From: Hydrogenophaga sp. SL48
Lineage (GTDB): Bacteria; Pseudomonadota; Gammaproteobacteria; Burkholderiales; Burkholderiaceae_C
Direction: 5' to 3'
Assembly: GCF_021729865.1 (NCBI RefSeq)
Contig: NZ_CP063400.1
Coordinates: 1,612,001-1,676,000, forward strand
DNA length: 64,000 bases
Positions 34,166-43,373 of the stretch are shown here, in pieces (within the stretch, counting starts at the first letter, position 1; each line of letters starts with the position of its first letter). Position numbers and translations under genes: made by a program. The notes beneath the pieces are model-generated. The model was given only the letters and a program-made list of their open reading frames with translations. It was not told where the DNA came from and made no database searches.

Positions 34166-35140
34166 ATGAACTCCCTCCAATCGTGTGTGCTGGGCAGTGT
34201 GATGCTGGCGGTGACCATGGGTGCGGCCCATGCTCAGTCATGGTCTGCCACCACGGTGCGCATCGTCGTGCCCTATCCGGCCGGGACGGAGCCCGACGTG
34301 CTGGCCCGCGACATCGGCATCGCCCTGTCCAAGCAGACCGGCAAGACCTTTGTGGTCGACAACAAGCCCGGCGCCAACTCGATCATCGGCACCGATGCGG
34401 TGGCCAAGGCCGAACCCGATGGCGCCACGCTGCTCATGGTCGACCGCCTGGCCCTGGTGACCAACCCCATGCTGTATTCGAAGCTGCCGTACAAGTGGGA
34501 AGAGGCCGTCAAACCCGTGACCGATCTGGCCCGCGTGAACCTGATGATCGGCGTGCGTTCGGGGCTGCCCGTCAAGACCTTCACCGAGCTGGTGGCCTAC
34601 GGCAAGGCCCACCCGGGCAAGCTCAATGCGGGCACCGGCGGCAACGGCCATGTGACGCACATCGGCATGGAGATGCTGTCCAAGGCGCACGGCTACACCC
34701 AGACCTACGTGCCCTACAAGGGCATCGGTCCGGCCATCACCGGCCTGTCCGCCGGTGAGGTGGACGTGGTGATCGCGGGCGGCGTCGCGCTGGCGGCGCA
34801 GGCCAAGTCCGAGCGCGTGCGCCTGCTCGCCATCGGCGACGAGCAGCGCGCGGGCTTCGCTCCCGAGGTGCCCACCATCACCGAAGCCGGCGGCAAGGCA
34901 GGTTCGATTCCGTCCACCGTGTTCGCGCTGTTCGCGCCGGGCAAGGTGCCCGACGCCGTGATCACCCAGATCAACCAGGCCGTGGTCCAGGCCGTGGCCG
35001 GTTCGCCGATGAAGACCAACTACGCCGCCCGCGGCCTGGAGGTCGGCACGTCGAAGCCGGCCGACACCCTGGCCTCCATGAAGCAGGAAGCGGTCAAGTA
35101 CGAGCAGGTCATCCGCGAAGCGGGCATCAAGATCGAGTGA
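34166..35140 (+). CDS. Bug/TctC-type periplasmic solute-binding protein
   Basis: A 324-residue tripartite-tricarboxylate-transporter receptor of the Bug family, hugely expanded in Burkholderiales. Residues 1-24 are a signal peptide with cleavage after AHA. The mature protein has VRIVVPYPAGTEPDVLARDI, VDNKPGANSIIGTDAVAKAE and the ligand-loop region GHVTHIGMEML. No TctA or TctB membrane partners are beside it, so it either uses distant ones or acts in sensing. It probably binds the aromatic or organic acid degraded by the operon. Confidence 0.92.
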   Translation: MNSLQSCVLGSVMLAVTMGAAHAQSWSATTVRIVVPYPAGTEPDVLARDIGIALSKQTGKTFVVDNKPGANSIIGTDAVAKAEPDGATLLMVDRLALVTNPMLYSKLPYKWEEAVKPVTDLARVNLMIGVRSGLPVKTFTELVAYGKAHPGKLNAGTGGNGHVTHIGMEMLSKAHGYTQTYVPYKGIGPAITGLSAGEVDVVIAGGVALAAQAKSERVRLLAIGDEQRAGFAPEVPTITEAGGKAGSIPSTVFALFAPGKVPDAVITQINQAVVQAVAGSPMKTNYAARGLEVGTSKPADTLASMKQEAVKYEQVIREAGIKIE

Positions 35141-35166
35141 CCACGTTGCCGCCAACGAAAGACCCC

Positions 35167-36594
35167 ATGTACCCCACGCTCACCCTCTACATCGACGGCC
35201 AGTTCATCGAGGCCGGCACCCGGCAGACGCTGACGGTGAACGACCCCGCGACGCTGGAGCGCCTGGGCGATCTGCCCTGCGCCACGGCGCAGGACCTGGA
35301 CGCGGCCCTGGCGGCGGCCGAACGGGCCTTCGTGCAGTGGCGGCATGCCTCGCCGATGGACCGCTCGGCCGTGCTGCGCAAGACCGCCGAGCTGCTGCGC
35401 ACCCGTGTCGAGGCCATCGCGCACGGCATCACGCGGGACAACGGCAAGCCCCTGGCCGATGCCCGGGCCGAGGTGCTGAACAGCGCGGAACACGTCGAGT
35501 GGCACGCCGAAGAATGCCGCCGCATCTACGGCCGGGTGGTGCCCTCGCGCGACCCGCGCGTGCGCCAGCTGGTGATCCGCGAGCCGGTGGGCGTGTGCGT
35601 CGCCTTCAGCCCCTGGAATTTCCCGCTCAGCCAGGCCATCAAGAAAGTGTCCGCCGCCATCGGCGCGGGCTGCACCCTGATCCTGAAAGGGCCGGAAGAG
35701 TCGCCCAGCGCCATCGTCGAGATGGCGCGCGCCTTCCACGACGCCGGTCTGCCGCCGGGGGTGTTCAACGTGGTGTTCGGCCAGCCTGCGGAGATCTCGA
35801 AGCACCTGATCGAATCGTCCGTGGTGCGGCAGGTGTCGTTCACCGGCTCGGTGCCCGTGGGCAAGCAGCTGGCGGCGCTGGCCGGCCAGCACATGAAGCG
35901 CGTCTGCATGGAGCTGGGTGGTCATTCGCCGGTGCTGGTGTTCGACGACGCCGACGTGGACGCCGCGGCCACGCTGCTGGCGCGCATGAAGACGCGCAAC
36001 GCCGGGCAGGTGTGTGTCTCGCCCTCGCGGGTGTTCGTGCAGGCCGGTGTGCACGACCGTTTTGTGGCGCGCTTCGTGGACGCCATTCAGTCCATCCAGG
36101 TCGGCAACGGCCTGGAGCCCAGCTCGCAGATGGGGCCGCTGATCCACGACCGCCGGCTGCAGGCGGTGCGTGATCTGGTGGACGACGCCACGCGCGCCGG
36201 CGGACGGGTGCTGACCGGTGGCGCGCGCCTGGGGGACGGCGGCCATTTCTTTTCGCCCACCGTCATCGCCGACGTGCCCGCCCACGCGCGGATCATGAGC
36301 GAGGAGCCTTTTGGCCCGGTGGCGTCGGTGCTGAAGTTCGACAGCACCGAGCTGGCGCTGCGGCTGGCCAACAGCGTGCCCTACGGCCTGGCGTCCTACG
36401 TGTTCACCGAGTCGCACAAGACCGCCACCCAGGTCATGAACGGGCTGGAGGTGGGCATGGTCAACATCAACCATTCCGGCATGGCGCACCCCGAGCTGCC
36501 CTTTGGCGGCGTCAAGGACAGCGGCATCGGCAGCGAAGGCGGCACCGAGACCTTCGACGGCTTCCTCGTGACCAAGATGGTCACGCAGATCTGA
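35167..36594 (+). CDS. NAD(P)-dependent aldehyde dehydrogenase (semialdehyde type)
   Basis: A 475-residue ALDH with general base Glu249 (MELGGHSPVLVF), nucleophile Cys283 (NAGQVCVSPSR) and the oxyanion Asn in PWNFPLSQ (Asn151). It groups with succinate-semialdehyde-type enzymes (FTGSVPVGKQ). The start is ATG 35167; an in-frame GTG at 35137 overlapping the previous stop would add ten residues. It is the first of three consecutive ALDH genes, which implies more than one aldehyde intermediate. Confidence 0.9.
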   Translation: MYPTLTLYIDGQFIEAGTRQTLTVNDPATLERLGDLPCATAQDLDAALAAAERAFVQWRHASPMDRSAVLRKTAELLRTRVEAIAHGITRDNGKPLADARAEVLNSAEHVEWHAEECRRIYGRVVPSRDPRVRQLVIREPVGVCVAFSPWNFPLSQAIKKVSAAIGAGCTLILKGPEESPSAIVEMARAFHDAGLPPGVFNVVFGQPAEISKHLIESSVVRQVSFTGSVPVGKQLAALAGQHMKRVCMELGGHSPVLVFDDADVDAAATLLARMKTRNAGQVCVSPSRVFVQAGVHDRFVARFVDAIQSIQVGNGLEPSSQMGPLIHDRRLQAVRDLVDDATRAGGRVLTGGARLGDGGHFFSPTVIADVPAHARIMSEEPFGPVASVLKFDSTELALRLANSVPYGLASYVFTESHKTATQVMNGLEVGMVNINHSGMAHPELPFGGVKDSGIGSEGGTETFDGFLVTKMVTQI

Positions 36595-36622
36595 GATTCC
36601 TTTCCTGTTTACCGGTTTTCAC

Positions 36623-38071
36623 ATGCTTCAACTCAAAGATCCTTCCCTGCTGCCTGGCCAGTGTCTCGTCGGCGGCCAGTGGGTGTCGGGCACGGCGTTC
36701 ATCGAAGTCACCAACCCCGCCACCGGCGCCGTGATCGCCAAGGTGCCGCGCCTGGGCTCCGCTGAAACCCGCCAGGCCATCGAGGCCGCCAACCGCGCCT
36801 GGCCGGCCTGGCGTGCGCGCACCGCCAAGGAGCGCTCGGCCGTCCTCGCCCAGTGGTACGCGCTGATCATGGCGAACCAGGACGACCTGGCGCTGATCAT
36901 GACCAGCGAACAGGGCAAACCGCTGGCCGAGGCGCGCGGTGAAATCGCCTACGCGGCGTCCTTCATCCAGTGGTTCTCGGAAGAAGCCAAGCGCGTGTAC
37001 GGCGACACCATTCCCGCGCCGGTGGCCTCGCAACGCATCGTGGTCACCAAGGAGCCCATCGGGGTCTGCGCCGCCATCACGCCCTGGAACTTCCCGGCCG
37101 CGATGATCACGCGCAAGGCCGGCCCGGCGCTGGCCGCGGGCTGCACCATGGTGGTCAAACCCGCGAGCCAGACGCCGCTGACGGCGCTGGCCCTGGCTGT
37201 GCTGGCCGAGCGGGCCGGTGTGCCCGCGGGCGTGTTGTCGGTGGTCACCGGTTCGGCGCGCGACGTGGGCGACGAACTGGCCGACAACCCGCTGGTGCGC
37301 AAGCTCTCGTTCACCGGCTCCACCGAGGTCGGCCGTTCGCTGATGGCGCGCACCGCCGCGACGGTGAAGAAGGTGTCGATGGAACTGGGGGGCAACGCGC
37401 CCTTCATCGTGTTCGAGGACGCCGATCTCGACGCCGCGGTCGAAGGCGCCATCGTGTCCAAGTACCGCAACGCCGGGCAGACCTGCGTGTGTGCCAACCG
37501 CCTGTACGTGCACAGCAAGGTGTACGAGGCCTTCGCCTCCAAACTGGCCGTGGCGGTGGCGCAGCTCACGGTGGGCGAGGGCACCGGGTCCGACGTGCGC
37601 ATCGGCCCGCTGATCGATCACAAGGCGGTGCAGAAGGTCGAGCAGCACATCGCGGACGCGGTGTCCAAGGGCGCGAAGGTGCTCACGGGCGGACAGCGCC
37701 ACGCCCTGGGGCAGAGCTTCTTTCAACCCACGATCCTGAGCCACGTCACGCAGGACATGCTGGTCGCCCGCGAAGAGACCTTCGGCCCGCTGGCGCCGCT
37801 GTTCCGTTTCGAGACCGAAGACGAGGTGGTGGCCATGGCCAACGACACCGAGTTCGGCCTGGCCAGCTATTTCTATGCGCGCGACCTCGGCCGCGTCTGG
37901 CGCGTGGCCGAGCGCCTGGAGTACGGCATGGTGGGCGTGAACACCGGCCTGATCTCCAACGAGGTGGCGCCCTTTGGTGGCGTCAAGCAGTCGGGCATCG
38001 GCCGCGAAGGTTCGCACCTCGGCATGGACGACTACCTGGTGGTCAAGTACATCAACATGGCCGGCATTTGA
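36623..38071 (+). CDS. NAD(P)-dependent succinate-semialdehyde dehydrogenase, GabD-like
   Basis: A 482-residue ALDH very similar to GabD: TSEQGKPLAEARGEI, ITPWNFPAAMITRKAGPALA, Glu254 (MELGGNAPFIVFEDAD), Cys288 (NAGQTCVCANR), and the end FGGVKQSGIGREGSHLG. It oxidises succinate or glutarate semialdehyde to the dicarboxylate, the last step of GABA or 5-aminovalerate breakdown. The class III aminotransferase at 56500 could supply the semialdehyde. It lies 28 bp after the previous ALDH gene. Confidence 0.92.
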   Translation: MLQLKDPSLLPGQCLVGGQWVSGTAFIEVTNPATGAVIAKVPRLGSAETRQAIEAANRAWPAWRARTAKERSAVLAQWYALIMANQDDLALIMTSEQGKPLAEARGEIAYAASFIQWFSEEAKRVYGDTIPAPVASQRIVVTKEPIGVCAAITPWNFPAAMITRKAGPALAAGCTMVVKPASQTPLTALALAVLAERAGVPAGVLSVVTGSARDVGDELADNPLVRKLSFTGSTEVGRSLMARTAATVKKVSMELGGNAPFIVFEDADLDAAVEGAIVSKYRNAGQTCVCANRLYVHSKVYEAFASKLAVAVAQLTVGEGTGSDVRIGPLIDHKAVQKVEQHIADAVSKGAKVLTGGQRHALGQSFFQPTILSHVTQDMLVAREETFGPLAPLFRFETEDEVVAMANDTEFGLASYFYARDLGRVWRVAERLEYGMVGVNTGLISNEVAPFGGVKQSGIGREGSHLGMDDYLVVKYINMAGI

Positions 38072-38141
38072 GAGGCTGAGCCAAGGCGACGGCCGCTGAA
38101 GCGGTCGCGCCATCGACCCACACAACAACAGGAGACATCCC

Positions 38142-39602
38142 ATGAACGCCAACACCTCCCTCGAACTGAACAACCTCATCCACGGCGAGCACCGGCCGGC
38201 CCGATCCGGCGCCACCTTCGAGAAGCTGGCCCCCGCGACCGGCCGGCCTTGTGCAAGGGTCAGCGCCTCGGGCGCCGACGACGTGAACGATGCCGTGGCG
38301 GCGGCGAAGCAGGCGCTGCGAGGCCCCTGGGCGGAGCTGCCCGCCAGCGAGCGGGGCCGTTGCCTGGCGCGCCTGGCCGACCTGCTCGAAGCGAACGCCG
38401 AGGCCTTCGTGACCACGCTGGCCACCGAACAGGGCAGGCCCCATTTCGACATGCGCGTGATGGACCTGCCCATGTCGGTCGACACCCTGCGCTACTTCGC
38501 CGGCTGGGCCGACAAGCTCGAAGGGCGCACCGTGCCCACCGCCGGGTTCATGGGGCGGCAGATGCTGCACTACACGCGCCTGGAGCCCGTGGGCGTGGCG
38601 GCGCTGATCGTGCCCTGGAACGCGCCCTTGATGATCGCGATCTGGAAGCTCGCCCCGGCGCTGGCCGCGGGCTGCACGGTGGTGATCAAGACCTCCGAGG
38701 ACGCGCCGGTGGCCGTGGGCCAGCTGGGCGCACTCGTCGCCGAAGCGGGCTTTCCGCCCGGCGTGGTCAACATCGTGCACGGCATGGGGCCCGAAGCGGG
38801 TGCCGCGCTGACCGCCCACCCCGACGTGAGCAAGATCAGCTTCACCGGCAGCACCGGTGTGGGCCGCATCATCGCCCAGCAGGCGGCGGCCTCGTTCAAG
38901 CGCGTCACGCTGGAGCTCGGTGGCAAGGCCGCGCAGATCCTGTTGCAGGACGCGAACCTGGACGAAGCGATTCCCGGCGTGGCCATGGGCCTGTTCGTGA
39001 ACCAGGGCCAGACCTGCGCGGCCGGCTCGCGCATCCTGGTGCACCGCTCGCTCGTGCCGCAGGTGGAGCAGGCGCTGGCGGCCGCCGCGGCCTCGGTGAA
39101 GCTCGGTGGGCCGGATGTGGAAGGCGCGCAGATGGGCGCGCTGATCAGCGCGCGCCACCGGGCGCGGGTGCAAGCCAGCATCGGCACGGCGCTGGCCGAA
39201 GGCGCCCGGCGCCTGTGCGGCGACGAGGGCGACACACCCGCGAACGGCTTCTTCATGCGGCCGACGGTGTTCACCGACGTGACCCCCGGCATGCAGATCG
39301 CGCAGGAGGAAATTTTCGGCCCGGTCGGGGCGATCATCCCGTTCGACACGGAGGCCGAGGCCATCGCCCTGGCCAACGACAGCCGCTACGGCCTCTCGGC
39401 CAGCGTCTGGACGCGCGACGTGTCCGCCGCGCACCGCGTGGCCGCGCAGCTGGAGGTGGGCGCGGTGGCCATCAACTGCTGGAGCCCGCTGGACGCGCGC
39501 CTGCCCTGGGGCGGCACCAAGGACAGCGGTGTCGGCAGAGACCTTTCGCGCAAGGCGCTCGACGCCTACCTCGAAGAAAAAGTGGTGTCGCTGGCGCTGT
39601 AG
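38142..39602 (+). CDS. Aldehyde dehydrogenase family protein
   Basis: A 486-residue ALDH related to betaine-aldehyde and aminoaldehyde dehydrogenases: VPWNAPLMIAIWKLAPALAA, FTGSTGVGRII, Glu258 (LELGGKAAQILLQDA), Cys292 (NQGQTCAAGSR), and EEIFGPVGAIIPF. It is a clear paralogue of the ALDH at 53548-54999, with similar DLP-VDTLRYFAGWADKLEGRT region. ATG 38142 follows ACAGGAGAC. Oxidation of an amino- or aryl-aldehyde is likely. Confidence 0.9.
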   Translation: MNANTSLELNNLIHGEHRPARSGATFEKLAPATGRPCARVSASGADDVNDAVAAAKQALRGPWAELPASERGRCLARLADLLEANAEAFVTTLATEQGRPHFDMRVMDLPMSVDTLRYFAGWADKLEGRTVPTAGFMGRQMLHYTRLEPVGVAALIVPWNAPLMIAIWKLAPALAAGCTVVIKTSEDAPVAVGQLGALVAEAGFPPGVVNIVHGMGPEAGAALTAHPDVSKISFTGSTGVGRIIAQQAAASFKRVTLELGGKAAQILLQDANLDEAIPGVAMGLFVNQGQTCAAGSRILVHRSLVPQVEQALAAAAASVKLGGPDVEGAQMGALISARHRARVQASIGTALAEGARRLCGDEGDTPANGFFMRPTVFTDVTPGMQIAQEEIFGPVGAIIPFDTEAEAIALANDSRYGLSASVWTRDVSAAHRVAAQLEVGAVAINCWSPLDARLPWGGTKDSGVGRDLSRKALDAYLEEKVVSLAL

Positions 39603-39736
39603 CCCCCTCGACGGGGTGAGCCGGCAGCGCGTCCTGTGGCGCGCTGCTGGCGTGGTTTGTGGACAGCCAGGCGGTCGCACCGCTTTGGGGGCCACCCCGG
39701 TGTGCCCGCCGCCCAGCGTTTTTCCGGAGACGTCTC

Positions 39737-40735
39737 ATGAATGTCGAAGTGCGTTCGTTCAACGACGTGCACCAGCACGCGCGTGCCATCCCGGGTTGGT
39801 CTCAGCACTACGACCAGCTCTCGCCGGGCTCGCTCCACAGCAGCCTGCGCCAGGTGTCCACCCACACCTTCCAGATGTTCCATGAGGTGCTGAACCGGCA
39901 GGTGGTGCAGCGGGGGCATTGCCCCGGTCAGCGCCTGTGCCTGGCGGTGTCGGACATGTCGCTGGAAGCCGCCAGCGCGAGGCGCGCCCAGCCGCCTTTG
40001 TCGCGCGTGGTGCTGCTGCGCAACAGCGAGGAGTTCACGCTGCACGCGCCACAAGGCCTGAGCCTGGTGGCGGCCAATGTGGACTTTGAGCGCTTCATCG
40101 AGATGGCCGAGCTGCATCTCTCGCCCCGTCAGACCGCCCTGGCCAGGGGCGCGGCGGGCCTGGCGGTGACCGAAGCGGCGGCCGCGCGACTCAAGGACAC
40201 CCTGTACCTGATCCTCCGGCAATCCAGCCTGCAGCCCGCCACCAACGCACCGACCGAGACCCTGGACAAGGTGATGGACGAGATGCTGCTCAACGCTTTC
40301 CTCGACCTGTTTGCCGCGGTCGGGGACCCGGACACCCAGACGCGTTGCGGTTCGTCGGTGAGCAGCTACATGGTCAGGCGCAGCCGCGAACTGGTGGAGG
40401 GCAACGTCTGCAGCCCCCTGAGCATCCTGGAGCTCTGTGCACAGCTTCGGGTCAGCCGCCGCACGCTGCAGGCCAGCTTCCAGAGCGTGGCGGGCATCGG
40501 CCCGCTGGAGTACCTGCGCAACCTGCGGCTCAATGCCGTTCGCCGCCGCCTGGGCACGACGGCGGCGCATGAGTTGCCGGTGGGTGACGCGGCGGCCGAG
40601 ATGGGGTTTTTCCACCTCAGCCATTTCGCGCGCCACTACCGCGAGCTGTTTGGCGAGCTGCCATCCGACACCCTGCGCGCGGATGGCCGGCCCACGGTGG
40701 CGCATTCAGGCCACCGCTCGCTCAGAAGGTCTTGA
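39737..40735 (+). CDS. AraC-family regulator (EutR-like), paralogue 1
   Basis: A 332-residue AraC/XylS regulator. The N terminus (VRSFNDVHQHARAIPGW) and effector region lead to a C-terminal double HTH (about 225-320) with LSILELCAQLRVSRRTLQAS and GDAAAEMGFFHLSHFARHYR. It closely resembles the AraC protein at 55257-56234, which begins with a similar FNDVHLHATSVHGW. The two flank the amine-type catabolic block, and one or both probably bind the 19-bp motif found in four intergenic regions. ATG 39737 follows CGGAGA. Its end overlaps the convergent porin gene by 14 bp. Confidence 0.88.
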   Translation: MNVEVRSFNDVHQHARAIPGWSQHYDQLSPGSLHSSLRQVSTHTFQMFHEVLNRQVVQRGHCPGQRLCLAVSDMSLEAASARRAQPPLSRVVLLRNSEEFTLHAPQGLSLVAANVDFERFIEMAELHLSPRQTALARGAAGLAVTEAAAARLKDTLYLILRQSSLQPATNAPTETLDKVMDEMLLNAFLDLFAAVGDPDTQTRCGSSVSSYMVRRSRELVEGNVCSPLSILELCAQLRVSRRTLQASFQSVAGIGPLEYLRNLRLNAVRRRLGTTAAHELPVGDAAAEMGFFHLSHFARHYRELFGELPSDTLRADGRPTVAHSGHRSLRRS

Positions 40736-41396
40736 TCAGGCCGACCACCAGGCGGGTCTTGCCCGCCGGGCCGGTCTTGGCGGTCTCGGCGCCGCTGATG
40801 CGGCCGGAGGCCATCAGGCCCGAGCCCAGGTCGTAGACCAGACCCAGGTGGGCGTCTTTCGCGCTGTCCATGTTGTGGCGGTTGCGAAAGGCCACGCCGG
40901 CCTCCAGGGTCAGCTTCTCGCTCAGCGGCTGCGCCAGCGAAAGCGCCAGGCGGGCCGTCTTGTTGCCATTGCCAAAGCCGTGGCCGTACTGGGCCGAGAA
41001 GATGCCGTGGCCCAGTCGCACATACCACTCGTTGGCGTTCCAGGTGTTGTCCTTCGGGTACACGAAGCGGATGGCGCCCACGTCGTAGCGCCAGCCCTGA
41101 CCGAATTCGCCACGGTAGCCGCCGTAGAGGTCGATCTCCAGGTCGGCCTTGCCCTGTGCGCCGAACTGGCCGGTGGAGTTCCAGTTGCCGACATACAGGC
41201 CGTTGCCGAAGTCGACGTCGGCGCCGCCTTGCAGGGCAGGGCGCGCGTTCTTGGGCGTGCGCACGTCCTGGTCGATCCCGTTGTACTTGTACAGGGAGGT
41301 CAAGCCGACGTTGAACGACACACCTGCGGCCGCCGCAGGTGCGCTGGCGGCCGCCAGCGCGAGCGCAACGGCCAAGGGGTGGATGATTTTTTTCAT
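40722..41396 (-). CDS. TorF-family putative outer-membrane porin
   Basis: A 224-residue beta-barrel protein of the TorF/Gcw_chp type. Residues 1-24 are a signal peptide (MKKIIHPLAVALALAAASAP, cleavage near AAA-G). The mature part opens with SFNVGLTSLYKYNGIDQDV and has alternating amphipathic strands ending in Phe (LVVGLIKTF), as for outer-membrane barrels. It likely admits the amine-pathway substrate. Two inverted copies of the shared regulatory motif lie upstream, between it and the chemoreceptor fusion gene. Confidence 0.85.
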   Translation of the reverse strand: MKKIIHPLAVALALAAASAPAAAAGVSFNVGLTSLYKYNGIDQDVRTPKNARPALQGGADVDFGNGLYVGNWNSTGQFGAQGKADLEIDLYGGYRGEFGQGWRYDVGAIRFVYPKDNTWNANEWYVRLGHGIFSAQYGHGFGNGNKTARLALSLAQPLSEKLTLEAGVAFRNRHNMDSAKDAHLGLVYDLGSGLMASGRISGAETAKTGPAGKTRLVVGLIKTF

Positions 41397-41515
41397 GGTG
41401 TCTCTCTCTTTCGATGGGCGTGGGAAAGCAATGCGTGTGATGGAGGTGAAGCCTCTGCCGGCCAGGACGGATCGGCGCGAGGTGGCGTGAATGCTATGGA
41501 GCCTCCCGGTGATCA

Positions 41516-41569
41516 GTTAGCCCGAAACGGCAGCAGTGCCTCATGACAACCGTTGCCGTTTTGGGCTCC
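41516..41569. promoter_or_regulatory. Inverted pair of shared 19-bp motif (porin / chemoreceptor)
   Basis: Reverse-strand copy CTGCCGTTTCGGGCTAAC at 41516-41533 and forward copy GTTGCCGTTTTGGGCTCC at 41552-41569, centres 36 bp apart, in the 278-bp gap between two divergent genes. The consensus from all sites is TGCCGWTTYGGGCTAAC. Probably an AraC-type operator. Confidence 0.65.
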
Positions 41570-41674
41570 TGCTTTGCCGGGTCCGCCGGTACGCTCGGCA
41601 CCCATGCAGAGGCAGCACCCGTCTGTCTGTCCGGTGAGCGCCGCGCACCGCACCACACCACAGGAGGGCCCGTG

Positions 41675-43336
41675 ATGGGTTGGTTCAGACAAGATCGCGC
41701 ACCCGGAGAGCGGCCTTCCGCACCCGACACCACGGACCTGCTTCAGGCGCGGCAGGCAGACGCCATGCTCGGGTGCGGATTGCAGGTCTCCGAGCAGCTG
41801 GAGCACGCGGCGCAACGCTGTCTCCACAGCATGCACATCGCGATTCTTGAGGTGAGCGGCCGGGCTGGCGTGTTCGATCAGACCCTCAGCGGTTCGCTCG
41901 AACGGATGCACAGCAGCAAGGCGCTGGCGAACGGTGTGCAGCGCACGCTGGTGGCGGAGACACAGGGCGTGTCCGAGCGGTTGCAACGGGGAAGTGCCGA
42001 AGCGTCGGATGCACTGAAGACCACGGACCGCGCCGTTCAGGAGGTGCTGGACGCGATCAGCCGCATTGCCCGCGAGATCAACATGCTCGCCATCAACGCG
42101 GCCATCGAAGCGGCACGGGCGGGCGAGACGGGGCGGGGGTTCGCCGTCGTGGCCAACGAAATTCGCCGCCTGGCGGCGGACGCGCTGAAATGCGCCAGGC
42201 AGGCCACCGAGAAAATGGACCTGAGCGCCGTGCAGCAGAGCTTCCACCAGGTCGGTGTCGAGAGCGAGACCCAGCTGGCGCAGCTGTCGGGTCGCATCGG
42301 AGAGAGCCTGGCGACCATGAACGGTCTGCTGGACGACATTTCGTCCGATTTCGATCATCTGCGCTCGGCCAACCGGGTGATCGCCGAGACGGTTCCGGAA
42401 CTCGCGCGGCGGACACAGACCGCGCAGCAGCGCGTGGCCGACTCGACCGCGCTCCTGGTCGAACTGCAGGAGCCTCTGCACCAGGACCCGCCCCGGCAAC
42501 CACCGGCCCTGGCCGATGTCTTGCAGCGTCGCCACCTGTCGCTGAGGGACGATGAAGACCTGCTGGAGGTGGTGCTTCGGCGAGGCCACTTGAGGGTGGC
42601 GGTCGACCCTTCCTTTGTGGGCCTGTCCTTTCGCCTGCGGCCCGGTGAACCCCTGCAGGGCCTGGACGTGGCCTATGCGAGTGCCTTCGCGGAGTGGCTG
42701 GGGGTGGGCATCGAATTCGTCGAGCAGACCTGGGACCAGTGCCTGGGGCTGACCCACCACGGCCGGACGTGGGACGAGCCGCCGGTCGACGTGGTGTGGA
42801 GCGCCTTGCCTCCCATGGATGACCTCAGGGGGCTCGTGTACTCACGGCCGTACACGCAACATCCCCTCGTGCTGGCCCGCCGCAAGGGCGATGTGACGGT
42901 GACCGGTCTGCCCGACCTGGCGGGCAAGATCCTCGGTTGCGGCTACGACCTCGGCGCGATGCAGGCGCTGGAGGCCGCGGGCGTTCGCTGGGAAACCAAC
43001 CGCCACCGACCCGGTGGCCGGATCGCCCTGGGCAATCTGGTGTCCTACCCGGACCCGAAGCTGATTTACGACGCGCTCGTCAACGGCAAGGTGGACGCCT
43101 TCTTTGCCGAACGGCCCATCTTTCACTGGGCGGCGACCCATCCCGCCAGCCCATGGTCCCACCGCATCGATGTCGTTCCCAATGGACTGGTGTCGGAAGC
43201 GCTGGTGTACGTCGCCGGTGTGAAGGATGCGCCCGGCACCGCGTCATTGCTGGGCCGGATCAACGGGTTCATCGCCGGTTTCGAGCCGACAGAGCCTCGC
43301 AGAACGATCGAACGCGTCTGGCAGGGGCAGGCCTGA
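41675..43336 (+). CDS. Soluble chemoreceptor-like protein fused to a solute-binding domain
   Basis: A 553-residue protein without signal peptide or membrane segment. Residues about 128-175 carry the methyl-accepting chemotaxis hairpin tip ([20 protein letters not shown], then [17 protein letters not shown]). Residues about 300-545 are a periplasmic-binding type 2 (SBP_bac_3) domain ([20 protein letters not shown], then [20 protein letters not shown]). The usual order is a periplasmic sensor before the signalling domain; here both are in one cytoplasmic chain in reverse order. It probably senses a cytoplasmic ligand for chemotaxis. ATG 41675 follows AGGAGGGC. The shared motif lies upstream. 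Confidence 0.85.
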   Translation: MGWFRQDRAPGERPSAPDTTDLLQARQADAMLGCGLQVSEQLEHAAQRCLHSMHIAILEVSGRAGVFDQTLSGSLERMHSSKALANGVQRTLVAETQGVSERLQRGSAEASDALKTTDRAVQEVLDAISRIAREINMLAINAAIEAARAGETGRGFAVVANEIRRLAADALKCARQATEKMDLSAVQQSFHQVGVESETQLAQLSGRIGESLATMNGLLDDISSDFDHLRSANRVIAETVPELARRTQTAQQRVADSTALLVELQEPLHQDPPRQPPALADVLQRRHLSLRDDEDLLEVVLRRGHLRVAVDPSFVGLSFRLRPGEPLQGLDVAYASAFAEWLGVGIEFVEQTWDQCLGLTHHGRTWDEPPVDVVWSALPPMDDLRGLVYSRPYTQHPLVLARRKGDVTVTGLPDLAGKILGCGYDLGAMQALEAAGVRWETNRHRPGGRIALGNLVSYPDPKLIYDALVNGKVDAFFAERPIFHWAATHPASPWSHRIDVVPNGLVSEALVYVAGVKDAPGTASLLGRINGFIAGFEPTEPRRTIERVWQGQA

Positions 43337-43373
43337 ACGGACGCCGAAGGCCCATCCGTTCAGGCGCTGGCGG

